A DNA stretch of 33,514 nucleotides, taken from assembly GCA_015680865.1 (NCBI GenBank), contig JADAKE010000018.1, positions 1-33,514 of the forward strand. Reading direction: 5' to 3'. Each line of letters opens with the position of its first letter. Positions within the stretch are counted from its first letter, which is position 1. Shown here in pieces: positions 7,683 to 15,950 of this stretch. This DNA is from Enterococcus lacertideformus. GTDB taxonomy: Bacteria > Bacillota > Bacilli > Lactobacillales > Enterococcaceae. Below the pieces are notes generated by a model that saw only the letters and a list, made by a program, of their open reading frames with translations, ran no database searches and was not told the origin of the DNA. The translations under genes were made by a program, and so were the position numbers.

Positions 7683-9067
7683 TTATTTTATTGTATAGTG
7701 AACATTTAAGTATTCTCCTACCACGCTACGAATAAATTCTGGGAATAAAAATTCATTTTCTCCCGCAATTTCAATTGTTGGAAAAAAAGGAACAAACATA
7801 AAATGATCAACTGTTGTAAACGTATAACGTCGCTCCTTTTCTATGGGGTGATTCAACCAATTGACTTGTTGGTTCACTGCGTCATAAGAAACCCCACTAT
7901 AAACCACTTGACCAAAAACTTTTCCGCGAAATCCCATTCCTCGTATCGGATAATTGCGTAAAAAAGCACGATTTTTTTCGATCTCTAAGATCAAACGAAT
8001 CAAATCACTCCCCTTAAGCGAAACATTTAATAAATGCATAGGATGAGGTAACGCCGCGTGGAGCTGATCCTGATCAACAAACCCTGCCACTATTTCTGTT
8101 AAAAATAGACCACTATTTAACATGGCGACTTTCGTTTTTCCTCTGTATTTGACGGCTTCTAATGCTTCTTGAATAAATGAGTGCTCATCAAAAATATCTA
8201 AGGATAAGCTAAAAGGTAATTTGGCTACTTTTTTTTCGCCCAGCATTTTGTGTCCTCTAGCTAAATAATTTCTTATTTCTTGTTCATCATCCATAAGTAC
8301 TGTCATTGTTTCAGTTGGTATAGCTTTCGCTGATTTTTTCATGATTTGCTTCTTTTCATCAAGGGTTAAATGGACCTCTCCGACATATTGTCCATATTTT
8401 CCTGCCGCAGCCAATTGCACACCATTAACGACTTGTCCATCCACAAATAAATGATGGGTATGAGAACCTAAAATGACATCAATAGCAGGTAGCTCTTTAG
8501 CGATTTGGATATCATCTTGAATCCCTAAATGACTCATCAAAACTAAGACATCAACTTTAGGTCTTAGTTCTTCTACTAATTCAGGCAAAATATCATAAGG
8601 ATTACGAATATCCCATCCATTCGGACTATACGTTAAAGGGAAAGGAGCGGTAAAAGCAATCAATCCAATTTTTGTCTGTTGAGATGTTTCAATGATTTTA
8701 AAACGCTTTTCCCATTCTGGTGGTTTTAACGTATGTTTGTCAAACAAGTTATCCAATAATAGATCAAAATTTGCCCGGTCATACAGATGATTCAATTCTT
8801 CTTTTGCGTTCCCTACCCCTTCATTATTACCTATAGTCACTGCATCATAGCCAATTTCATTCATTAACACCACGTTTGCCTGTCCATCAGTTGCTTCTGA
8901 TAATGGGTGCCATCGGTCCACAAAGTCACCTAAATCAACCGTTATCGTTGTTATATTATCTTTTTTTCATTTTCACGTTTTTTTTGTTCTATAAATCTTC
9001 TGATTTTAGGCCAGTTTTCTAGATGTGAATGTAAATCATTTGTATGTAAAAGAACTATTTTTTCCAT
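7683..9067 (-). pseudogene. yunD: Metallophosphatase/5'-nucleotidase family protein (YunD-like), frameshifted
   Basis: A calcineurin-like metallophosphatase with a 5'-nucleotidase C-terminal domain (UshA/YunD family), hydrolysing nucleotides, UDP-sugars or similar. Metal motifs in order: VLLHTNDLHSH at about 5-15, DLGDFVDRWHP after correction, IGNNEG (in place of the usual GNHE), LMSHLGIQDD, and GSHTHH. The C-terminal domain follows from about residue 270. There is no signal peptide, as in YunD. The frame from ATG 9067 breaks in an A7 run (T7 on plus, 8961-8967) and one added A restores 461 residues; the uninterrupted part starts at 8921. It is the first gene of the yunD-yutD-nagD-lit operon. 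Everything else is intact, so a base-calling error is plausible. Confidence 0.82.
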
Positions 9068-9200
9068 AGTGTTCAATCGCCTCACTTTTCTTCATCATAC
9101 CATAGGATTTTTCTTTGTTCACTTTGGAAGTTTTCTCTACCTGTTTCGTCCAATTCTAGTTTTTTAAATACTCTTCTTAGTGTACAAAGTGTACAAAAAA

Positions 9201-9253
9201 TGGGACAAACATCCATAAGGGTCACGGCCCTCATGGTATTTGTCCCAGCCTCT
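9201..9253 (-). repeat. GGCTGGGACAAA-type intergenic hairpin (terminator-like)
   Basis: GGGACAAACATCCATAAGGG pairs with CCCTCATGGTATTTGTCCC around TCACGG. On the minus strand it starts GAGGCTGGGACAAA and ends in TTTTTT (9195-9200), so it can terminate minus-strand transcription past the SRP RNA. It belongs to the same family as the hairpins at 21664-21716 and the element at 30165. A GTGTACAAAGTGTAC motif sits directly beside it. Confidence 0.7.
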
Positions 9254-9276
9254 CAAAATTACAAATTAATATAAAT

Positions 9277-9333
9277 AAAAAAAGCCACAATAATCAGCCC
9301 ATTGAAATAGTCAATCTCCTAATTATCAAGCCT
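9277..9333 (-). terminator. Likely terminator of the SRP RNA transcript
   Basis: On the minus strand GATAATTA can pair with TGATTATT across a loop of about 20 nt, followed by GTGGC and TTTTTTT (9283-9277). The stem is imperfect and includes G-U pairs. It lies about 20 nt after the SRP RNA closing helix. Confidence 0.45.
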
Positions 9334-9352
9334 TCTATTTGTTTCATCCAAT

Positions 9353-9438
9353 CAGACACATGGCGGATCCTGCTTAGTGCTGCTTCCTTCCAGATCTGAC
9401 ACGCTTCACAAGCCCACCATTGTCCTAGCCTTTCGGCA
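9353..9438 (-). ncRNA. ffs: Signal recognition particle RNA (small bacterial type, 4.5S-like)
   Basis: Read on the minus strand, the diagnostic SRP helix 8 core is present: GTCAGATCTGGAAGGAAGCA, followed by GCACTAAGCAGGATC, which forms the GGAA tetraloop and the asymmetric AGCA internal loop bound by Ffh. Outer arms GACAATGGTGG (9424-9414) and CCGCCATGTGTC (9366-9355) pair with one bulge and one G-U. A -10-like TATACT (9450-9445) lies just upstream. The RNA forms the SRP with Ffh and directs co-translational membrane targeting. It lies 3' of tadA, a common place for ffs in Bacillota. Ends are approximate. Confidence 0.92.
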
Positions 9439-9470
9439 AGTAATAGTATACCTCATTTATAGTTGTTTGA

Positions 9471-9968
9471 CTAGCACTTTTTTGATTTCTTTTTCCTTGA
9501 ACGTAATTCTCGAAAAAAATCCGTTAAGATTTGACGACATTCTTCTTCCAAAATACCGCCTAATACATAAGCTTGATGATTGAATCGTTCATCTTCTAAT
9601 AAGTTCATCAAGGTGCCAGCAGTTCCAGCTTTTGGGTCAAATGCTCCAAAGTAAACTTCTTTTATTCGAGATAAAATCATTGCACCACTACACATTGGAC
9701 AAGGTTCAAGCGTGACATACATCTGTGCTTTTTCTAAACGCCAACTTCCTACAGTTTGGCAAGCTTCTCTGATAGCTATCATTTCTGCATGAGTAGTGGC
9801 ATCTTGTGTTGTTTCTCTTACATTATAACCTCTACCAATAATTGTATCATCTAACACAACGATTGCACCAATGGGCACTTCCGCTCGCTGTTCTGCCTTT
9901 TTTGCTTCCTTGATCGCAAAACGCATCCACTCTTCATGTTTTTGAATTTCTTTATCTTTAAATTCCAC
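9471..9968 (-). CDS. tadA: tRNA-specific adenosine(34) deaminase TadA
   Basis: A 165-residue zinc deaminase converting A34 to inosine in the tRNA-Arg anticodon ACG. Zinc ligands and the proton shuttle are visible: THAEMIAI with H60 and catalytic E62, and EPCPMCSGAM with C90 and C93. The TadA core WMRFAIKEAKKAEQRAEVPI (14-33) and a basic C-terminus RELRSRKKKSKKC complete the family pattern. The first codon is GTG at 9968 with TAGGGGATT upstream; an internal ATG at residue 15 would cut the first helix. The gene is divergent from the PucR-type regulator, with a perfect 14-bp inverted repeat between them, and is followed by the SRP RNA. Expected to be essential. Confidence 0.93.
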   Translation of the reverse strand: MEFKDKEIQKHEEWMRFAIKEAKKAEQRAEVPIGAIVVLDDTIIGRGYNVRETTQDATTHAEMIAIREACQTVGSWRLEKAQMYVTLEPCPMCSGAMILSRIKEVYFGAFDPKAGTAGTLMNLLEDERFNHQAYVLGGILEEECRQILTDFFRELRSRKKKSKKC

Positions 9969-10005
9969 ACAATCCCCTACTTTTATTTTTATTGCTTAAC
10001 TTTAG

Positions 10006-10044
10006 CATAAGTCAAAAAGGTTGTAACTAGCTTTTTGACTTATG
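10006..10044. promoter_or_regulatory. 14-bp inverted repeat between tadA and a PucR-type regulator
   Basis: CATAAGTCAAAAAG and CTTTTTGACTTATG form a perfect 14-bp inverted repeat with an 11-base spacer. The arms run straight into divergent extended -10-like boxes: TGGTAGAAT on plus (10043-10051) and TGCTAAAGT on minus. It could be an operator shared by both promoters, perhaps for the regulator encoded at 10070. Binding by that protein is inference. Confidence 0.55.
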
Positions 10045-10069
10045 GTAGAATAAATACGAGGTGAGCTTG

Positions 10070-10916
10070 ATGAACTTGACTAAACTAATTTCGCTTTATC
10101 CTGATGCACAAAAAAAGACTTTTCCTTCCTCTGATGAAAAAATCCTCTCTTTAGCTGTTGATGATTCTTTTTTATGGATTAAAAAATCCGTTCTTTATTT
10201 ACAAGAAATAAAAATCCTGAAAGCGTTATTTCCTGTATCTGCTATCGGAAAGAATCATCCTTGGTATCATTATCTTTTTGAAAATCAGCCATTTCAACTG
10301 GAAAGCAGTTTCCGCATAATCCAGCTTCGCATTGAACCAAGAGGAGATTTTCTTAAAAGAGAATGGCAAGAAACCATCCATGAATTATTTCAATTGGAAG
10401 ATTTTTTCTTTTATACAGAAACTGATGCTTTGCTGATTGAAAAAAAACATATCAGCTACTTTGATGCTCCTGATCTAAAAGGGATATTCTTTTCATTAGA
10501 TGCTGATTTTGATCTTACTACACAAGTATTTGTTGGAACATTCCATTTACCTACACAAGATTTTTTCCCTATTTTCAGAAGAAAGAAAGATATTTTTAGA
10601 GGAAAAAAAATATTTTGCTTTACATGGTGGTACGATATCTTTACCTGAAGTTGCTTTACATTATTACACGAAAAATACCACAAATGCTAGCTCGTTGCTG
10701 TTGGGGTATCAAGACATTATCAAGCGTGCAGAGATGGAAGAGATCATTCTTGAATTATGGAAAAATCTAGGAAATATCAGTTCTACTGCAAAATCTTTAT
10801 TTCTCCATCGCAATACATTAAAATATAGAATCGAAAAGTTTCAAGAACAATCAGGTTTTAATCTAAAGGGAGCAAATGATTTACTTTTTTGTTATTTTCT
10901 TTTATTGCCAAATTAA
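10070..10916 (+). pseudogene. PucR/CdaR-type transcriptional regulator (HTH_30), frameshifted
   Basis: A 281-residue regulator with a C-terminal PucR-type helix-turn-helix (HTH_30): LWKNLGNISSTAKSLFLHRN then TLKYRIEKFQEQSGFNL, at about 225-265, with the typical closing NDLLFCYFLLLPN. The N-terminal part resembles no sensor domain I can name. Two pieces overlap: 10070-10648 in one frame and a second frame to 10916. Removing one T from the T6 run at 10561-10566 joins them cleanly (QDFSLFSEERKIFLEEKK). The start ATG 10070 follows GAGGTGA; the upstream GTG at 10061 is part of that site. A terminator follows at 10933. The ligand and targets are unknown. Confidence 0.75.
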
Positions 10917-10932
10917 CAGCCATCCATAAAAC

Positions 10933-11006
10933 AAAATAAGCTTGGCATATGCTAAACGAACAATAAAATTGCCTTTGTTGATCGCGCATACGTCAAGCTT
11001 ATTTTT
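10933..11006. terminator. Terminator between convergent genes
   Basis: AAAATAAGCTTG (10933-10944) pairs with CAAGCTTATTTT (10994-11005) over a loop that itself contains GCATATGC and GCGCATACG, giving a branched structure. The right arm ends in a T run on plus and the left arm gives T's on minus, so it can serve both the regulator at 10070 and the membrane protein gene at 11028. Confidence 0.7.
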
Positions 11007-11027
11007 CGTTCCATTTCTTTTTATGAA

Positions 11028-11362
11028 TCACATGATTTTATCAACAAAATGCATGAGACGATCCTTCACGTCTTCAGTTGATCCTTTTAGCGAATCACCA
11101 TACACAGAAATTTTCTTTTTGCCAGACTTGATTTTTTCTAAAATCCCCATCAAAGAGTCTAAATCACTATCATATAAATGTTCAATAATATCTAATAATT
11201 TTTCATTCCCATCAAAGGTATTCTCTACAATTTTTTTACTTTTGCTCGGTTAGTCATATGATGAATTTTTTCAATGACTTTTCCTGAAACAACTACTGCG
11301 GTCGCCACACTTGCAAATGTTGCAACACCTAATCCGATCGTTACTTTTGTTGATGTTTTCAT
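11028..11362 (-). pseudogene. Small single-helix membrane-anchored hypothetical protein, frameshifted
   Basis: With one added A in the A7 run (T7 on plus, 11231-11237) this gives 111 residues. Residues about 7-30 form one hydrophobic segment (VTIGLGVATFASVATAVVVS), and the rest is charged and helical (VIEKIHHMTNRAKVKKIVEN, then LYDSDLDSLMGILEKIKSGK, ending DRLMHFVDKIM). It looks like an N-terminally anchored protein with a cytoplasmic helical tail. I do not recognise a family. Without correction the frame ends after 46 codons. The ATG at 11362 has AAGGTAG upstream, a fair site. Found by reading across the frameshift, since neither half is a long ORF. Confidence 0.6.
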
Positions 11363-11508
11363 AGTTATCAGCTACCTTTATCTACTTTAATCATAGCATA
11401 GATAAAACGATAAACGAATTATTTACCCTTTTGTATTCTTAAAATTGAAGCAGACTACAAAAATTATCACTATTCTTTCACCATAATATGAAATACAACA
11501 TTTTTTTA

Positions 11509-12042
11509 TTAATCAGAATACTGAATATTTGTTAATACTTTAGGCAAATTATCTTCTAGCTCTGCTAATCTATTCCAAATCAACACCATGGTTTCATAAA
11601 ATTCGGAACTACCGGAATTCAAGCTTCCCAAAGCATTGAGCCAGAGTAATTCTAATAAATAAGGTTCATGGATACCTGTGTGCTCTTTTATATAATCTGA
11701 AAAAGCTCGCTTAAATAAAGAAGCCATATCTAATTCAGATTTGATTACTATACCTTTAATACTTTCGTGAATAGAAAAAAACTCCTTTAACAGATGGACG
11801 ATACTAAAGAAATCGTCAATAACGTAGTCCACTAAGTAGCGATCAAAGCATATCGTTATTTCTTCAATAATTTTTTCTTTTAGCACCCTTATGGATTTGA
11901 AGTGGGCATAAATCGGATAAGTCGAACATCCGCAAAAAGTAGCTAAACTTCTGGCTGTTATTTTAGATAAACCATTTTCTTCAGCATACACCATACTTTT
12001 AAAAAGCAAATATTCTTTGCTAAAACTTGTTACTCTACTCAT
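11509..12042 (-). CDS. TetR/AcrR family transcriptional regulator
   Basis: A 177-residue TetR-type repressor. The helix-turn-helix lies at about 20-55 (YAEENGLSKITARSLATFCG, then CSTYPIYAHFKSIRVLKEKI), with the TetR turn 'YxHFKS..VLKEKI'. The C-terminal helical domain, which normally binds ligand and dimerises, is divergent (LLKEFFSIHESIKGIVIK, LLELLWLNALGSLNSGSSEF). Start ATG 12042 is preceded by GGGAGAAAG. It has no obvious partner gene: the divergent neighbour is a Mga-like regulator across 434 bp of AT-rich DNA. The inducer and targets are unknown. Confidence 0.82.
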   Translation of the reverse strand: MSRVTSFSKEYLLFKSMVYAEENGLSKITARSLATFCGCSTYPIYAHFKSIRVLKEKIIEEITICFDRYLVDYVIDDFFSIVHLLKEFFSIHESIKGIVIKSELDMASLFKRAFSDYIKEHTGIHEPYLLELLWLNALGSLNSGSSEFYETMVLIWNRLAELEDNLPKVLTNIQYSD

Positions 12043-12476
12043 GTCTTCTTTCTCCCTTTCTCATCTTTGATGATTGTCGTCAACTAAATCATTAGCCCCT
12101 TTATTTTTTATTAAATAAATCAATATAAAAAAATTAATCCTCCAACAAAAAAATAACACTAATATGTATAAACTAAATTTAATTCTATACAAAATCTTGA
12201 CCTACTTACGTATTTCGAAAAAACAAAAACAGAAACATAACAAAATCATCTAAATAACAGTTTTTTTATTGTTTTATCATTCTATCATACCCTTTATGGC
12301 TTGACAAAATAGACAAAAAAAAATAAACAATAGAATACATAATCATTAGCCATTTTTAAATAACATATTATATAACAAAATACTATCACTATGTGAGAAT
12401 ATCATACATTAAAAGCTCTTTCCACTCACAATTTATGTATACCCTTATACAAAAATAAAACAAAAAGGAGTCATCT
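12043..12476. other. 434-bp very AT-rich divergent intergenic region
   Basis: This gap between the TetR and Mga-like genes has no ORF. It holds TTGACA at 12301-12306 without a convincing -10 at standard distance. Near the Mga-like start lies TGTATA-CCCT-TATACA (12436-12451), a 6-bp inverted repeat 25 bp before the ATG, which may be an operator or overlap the -10. The extreme AT content fits curved DNA such as Mga-type regulators favour, but that is inference. Confidence 0.4.
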
Positions 12477-13617
12477 ATGTTAACTGATGCTAAAAAAAAG
12501 GAGTTACTTGTACTTTATACTATTGTCCAATCAAATGATTGTTCATTACATGAATTATCACAGATGTTAGTTACCCCCAAAAGAACAATCAAAGAAATCA
12601 TACGAAAACTTAATGAGATTATTTTTCAGAATTTAGAGATCGAAAAGTTTATTTATTCAACCCCTAAAGGTGAGATCAAGTTGGACCCTTACCACGAAGA
12701 TAAAAAAATGACGATTTTTTACTATATCAAATTGTTTTTTTTACGTGAATCGAACCGTTTTAATTTTTTGGTATTATTATTTGACTCCCCAAATACTTCT
12801 GTTTCCAAAAAGTTTCTACTTGAACAATTATACATATCCTCTTCTTATTTAGAAAAAATGAAGATTCTAAAACAGGCAAAGGATTTTACCGGAGAGTTGA
12901 AAAATCAGCTAACTGACATTTTGCCTAAAAAATTCGCACAAAACGAAGTACTGTATTTTAATTTTTTGCTCTGCTATTTTTTTTCCAAATCTCATTTCTG
13001 AACAACAAAAAACATTATTTGGGTATGAATTTTCTAAAAGTAACTACTCCATTTGCCGACAAGTTTCTTTATTGGTAAAAAAAATCAGCGAATTTTTTCC
13101 TACTATAGCGACAATGGAAAAAAAATACTATTATCATTACTTTATCACGATGCTGACAACAATTATTCTTTTATTTAAAGAACAGTTCGATGATTTATAT
13201 GCACTTTATTTTCCAAATATAAATGTGCCAATTGGGGAAACGGATAAGACACTGGAGAAAATACAAGAAATAATTGGTACTGTATTTACTGATCATCCAC
13301 GGAAAGTATTATTAATCAAACATCTTAGCCCATTGATCTATACTTTTTTAGTTTCAGAAGAAAAAAAAGAATTAACTGTTTATTTGCAAATGAATAAAGC
13401 TATTTCTGGCAACTATCCTATAAGTAATCGCTTGAAACAAATCTTTAACGACCAGTTTTTACAAATTACCGAAAAACCTGAGCATGCAGATTTGATTATA
13501 ACCGATTGGTTTGAACCACAGCAACAAACAGCAGAAATTTTTTACTTCGATCCCACTAAAGAACATGAGCTTTGGCAAAACTTGTTGCATCTGATTCAAC
13601 AACTTCACCAAAGCTGA
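12477..13617 (+). pseudogene. Mga-like/AtxA-type helix-turn-helix regulator, frameshifted
   Basis: A 379-residue protein resembling Mga family stand-alone regulators. The N-terminal wHTH at about 8-50 reads LLVLYTIVQSNDCSLHELSQ then MLVTPKRTIKEIIRKLNEII. A second Mga-type region follows (YYIKLFFLRESNRFNFLVLL, KKFLLEQLYISSSYLEKMK), and a C-terminal alpha/beta part that could be a PTS EIIB-like domain (ADLIITDWFEP, DPTKEHELWQNLLHLIQQL). The frame ends at 13001 because of an extra T in the T8 run at 12977-12984; with seven T's it continues as CYFFPNLISEQQKTLFGYEF through to 13617. ATG 12477 has AAAGGAG. Mga relatives control surface and metabolic genes; no target is adjacent. Confidence 0.7.
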
Positions 13618-13761
13618 TTTTTCCATTTTCATAACCTCTTCTTTTTTTAAGACTTCTTTTATAGAATTTCATACTTTTCATACAAACAATATAATCCATT
13701 CTTGGTAGTCAAGTTGCTATAAGCTACGTATCTTTACGAGATTATTTTTTAATCTCTACGG

Positions 13762-14439
13762 TTACCACCAAATAGCAAAATCAAACGTAGCAAGAGCAGC
13801 CGCAACATAAGTTAATGCTGCTGCAAACAATACGTGTCTAGCCATAGGTACTTCCTCTTCTGTAAGAAGACCACCCTCACTTAAAATGCGAATAGCCCGT
13901 CTTGAAGCATTAAATTCAACTGGCAATGTGACTAATTGAAACAATAATGCAAGCGAGAAAGCGAAAATCCCGATATTGATCAATGTGTCATTCCAACTTA
14001 ATAAAACACCAACCATAATTAATGGAAATGAAATCATCGAGCCAAAGTTAGCTACAGGTACTAAGGCTGCACGAATCTTTAAAGGGACATAATGAACTGC
14101 ATCTTGGACAGCGTGTCCGCATTCATGGGCCGCCACACCTATCGCAGCTACTGAAGTTGATTGTGCTGTTGCTTCTGACAAGCTTAACATTTTGTTGCTA
14201 GAGTTATAATTATCTGTTAAGTCTCCCGCAATTTGCTGGACACCTACATTCGTAATTTGTTGGCTTTGTAAAATATATTGAGCCGCTTGCGTACCAGTAA
14301 CATTATTTTTACTTCTGATTTTATCATACTTCCGAAATGTGCTATTTACATAAGCAGAAGCAATACCAGAAATAACTAATCCAGTTATAACTAAAAGAAA
14401 TGTTGGATCAAATAAGCCGAACATGCCGTATCCATACAT
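13762..14439 (-). CDS. yugP: Membrane zinc metallopeptidase, YugP family
   Basis: A 225-residue neutral zinc metallopeptidase of the YugP family. The zinc motif HECGHAVQDA (HExxH variant HECGH) lies near residue 112. Membrane segments are at about 8-30 (FLLVITGLVISGIASAYV), 125-145, 150-170 and the C-terminus (AALTYVAAALATFDFAIWW). The segment LVTLPVEFNASRRAIRIL is a family hallmark. The role is unclear; membrane protein quality control is likely. The start is taken as ATG 14439; a GTG directly upstream (14442) lies at a better distance from AGGAG and could also be used. Monocistronic. Confidence 0.88.
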   Translation of the reverse strand: MYGYGMFGLFDPTFLLVITGLVISGIASAYVNSTFRKYDKIRSKNNVTGTQAAQYILQSQQITNVGVQQIAGDLTDNYNSSNKMLSLSEATAQSTSVAAIGVAAHECGHAVQDAVHYVPLKIRAALVPVANFGSMISFPLIMVGVLLSWNDTLINIGIFAFSLALLFQLVTLPVEFNASRRAIRILSEGGLLTEEEVPMARHVLFAAALTYVAAALATFDFAIWW

Positions 14440-14516
14440 CACGATTTCACTCCTTTTTATTTTACATTATTTTACCATGCGCAACTTGAAAAGAATGTGA
14501 AAATATTTTGAGCATT

Positions 14517-14852
14517 TTATATTTTTTTGACAAATTCTGATTTTAATTTCATTGGCCCAAAACCATCAACTTTACAATCAATATTATGATCGCCTTCAAC
14601 TAAGCGGATATTTTTCACCTTTGTGCCTTGTTTAATCGCGCCTGTTGCCCCTTTGACTTTCAGGTCTTTAATCACTGTTACACTGTCGCCTTCTTCTAAA
14701 CGATTGCCGTTTGCATCAAGTACAATCAACCCTTGTTCTTGTTCTAGAATCTCTTCTTTAGTCCATTCATTGGCACATTCCGGACAAATATATAATCCTT
14801 GATCTTCATATGTGTATTCAGAGCCACATTGTGGGCAATTTGGTAATGTCAT
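14517..14852 (-). CDS. PhnA/YjdM family zinc-ribbon protein
   Basis: A 111-residue protein of the PhnA (YjdM) family. An N-terminal zinc ribbon has two CxxC pairs, NCPQCG (5-10) and ICPECA (22-27). The C-terminal PhnA domain (about 42-111) has [40 protein letters not shown] strands and [13 protein letters not shown]. Despite the name, the family is not a C-P lyase component and its function is unknown. Start ATG 14852 follows GGAGAAAAAAG. Single gene with a short gap to nrnA. Confidence 0.87.
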   Translation of the reverse strand: MTLPNCPQCGSEYTYEDQGLYICPECANEWTKEEILEQEQGLIVLDANGNRLEEGDSVTVIKDLKVKGATGAIKQGTKVKNIRLVEGDHNIDCKVDGFGPMKLKSEFVKKI

Positions 14853-14985
14853 CTTTTTTCTCCTTCAAAAATAGCGTTAATCATTATTGTAACGGATAAT
14901 CCTTCATTTGAAAAGAGACACTTGTGACTTGAACTATAATAATTATCAACAAATATCTTTATTATGATACTTACTATAGCCAATA

Positions 14986-15936
14986 CTATTTTTCAAATGA
15001 TCGGCAAGCTTCTTTGATCTCATCATAGATTTTTGTAACTTCAGTAAGATTTTTTGCACTTGCTCCGCTCGCTAAAGGATGGCCTCCACCATGATGTTTC
15101 TTTGCTATTTCATTGACCACAGGACCTTTTGAACGTAAGCGTACACGGTAATACCCTTCAGGTTGTTGCACAAAAATCCCCCAAGCCAATACTTCCTCGA
15201 TCATCCCTGGTAGTGAAACAATGGCTGCCGTTTCCGCATCATCAATACCATATCCAGAAAGTAATTCTTGCGTTAAAATCACTTTTCCAGCTCCATTTTC
15301 ATCAACTTGGATGTGTTGATACAAATACCCAGAAAGCTTCGCTACCTTCATCGGCATTTGTTCGATTTCACGATTAAGTGCACTTACATCAAATGGATAA
15401 CTCATTAAAATTGCAGCAATCTCCAACGTTCTTGGTGTTGTAGATGGATACAAGAAACGGCCTGTATCCCCTACGATCCCTGCATATAGTAAACGGGCTG
15501 CACTGACATTGATGGACAATTCCTCAGCAAACATAAGGGCAAATTCAGCAATCATTTCACTACAGCTACTTGCTTTTGTATTGACCCAGACAAGATCACC
15601 ATAAGTTTCATCGTTCGGATGATGGTCAATCTTTATGAGCTTATCTCCTAATTTAAAGCGTTCATCACTAATTCTAGGAGAATTCGCTGTGTCAGTGACA
15701 ATGACCAACGAGCCTTTATAAACTTGATCATCAATCGTTTCCATTTCTGCTAAAAATCGTAATCCCGCAACTGTTTCACCAACTTGATAGATTTCTTTTT
15801 GTGGAAAGCTTTCTCTTAATATTTCAGCTAAACCGACTTGAGATCCTAAAGCATCGGGATCAGGACGTTGGTGGCGATGAACGATGATACGCTCATATTT
15901 TATTATTTCCTTTAATATCTCTGCTTGTACAGTCAT
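14986..15936 (-). CDS. nrnA: DHH family phosphoesterase, NrnA-type nanoRNase/pAp phosphatase
   Basis: A 316-residue DHH-DHHA1 phosphoesterase of the NrnA type, which degrades 2-5 nt RNA and dephosphorylates pAp. Motifs: VHRHQRPDPDALGSQVGL (motif I, about 18-35), VTDTANSPR (II), KIDHHPND (III, DHH), and the DHHA1 substrate motif GGGHPLASGA near the C-terminus. ATG 15936 with GCAGGGAA upstream is preferred over the ATG at 15975, which would overlap ytoI by 25 bases. It is last in the ytkL-ytoI-nrnA operon, an order shared with other Bacillota. Cytoplasmic. Confidence 0.9.
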   Translation of the reverse strand: MTVQAEILKEIIKYERIIVHRHQRPDPDALGSQVGLAEILRESFPQKEIYQVGETVAGLRFLAEMETIDDQVYKGSLVIVTDTANSPRISDERFKLGDKLIKIDHHPNDETYGDLVWVNTKASSCSEMIAEFALMFAEELSINVSAARLLYAGIVGDTGRFLYPSTTPRTLEIAAILMSYPFDVSALNREIEQMPMKVAKLSGYLYQHIQVDENGAGKVILTQELLSGYGIDDAETAAIVSLPGMIEEVLAWGIFVQQPEGYYRVRLRSKGPVVNEIAKKHHGGGHPLASGASAKNLTEVTKIYDEIKEACRSFEK

Positions 15937-15950
15937 TTTTTCCCTGCTTT

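Noticed and set aside
9377..9583. 68-residue plus-strand ORF over the SRP RNA and tadA end
   Set aside because: It is antisense to a clear SRP RNA and to tadA and has no ribosome binding site.
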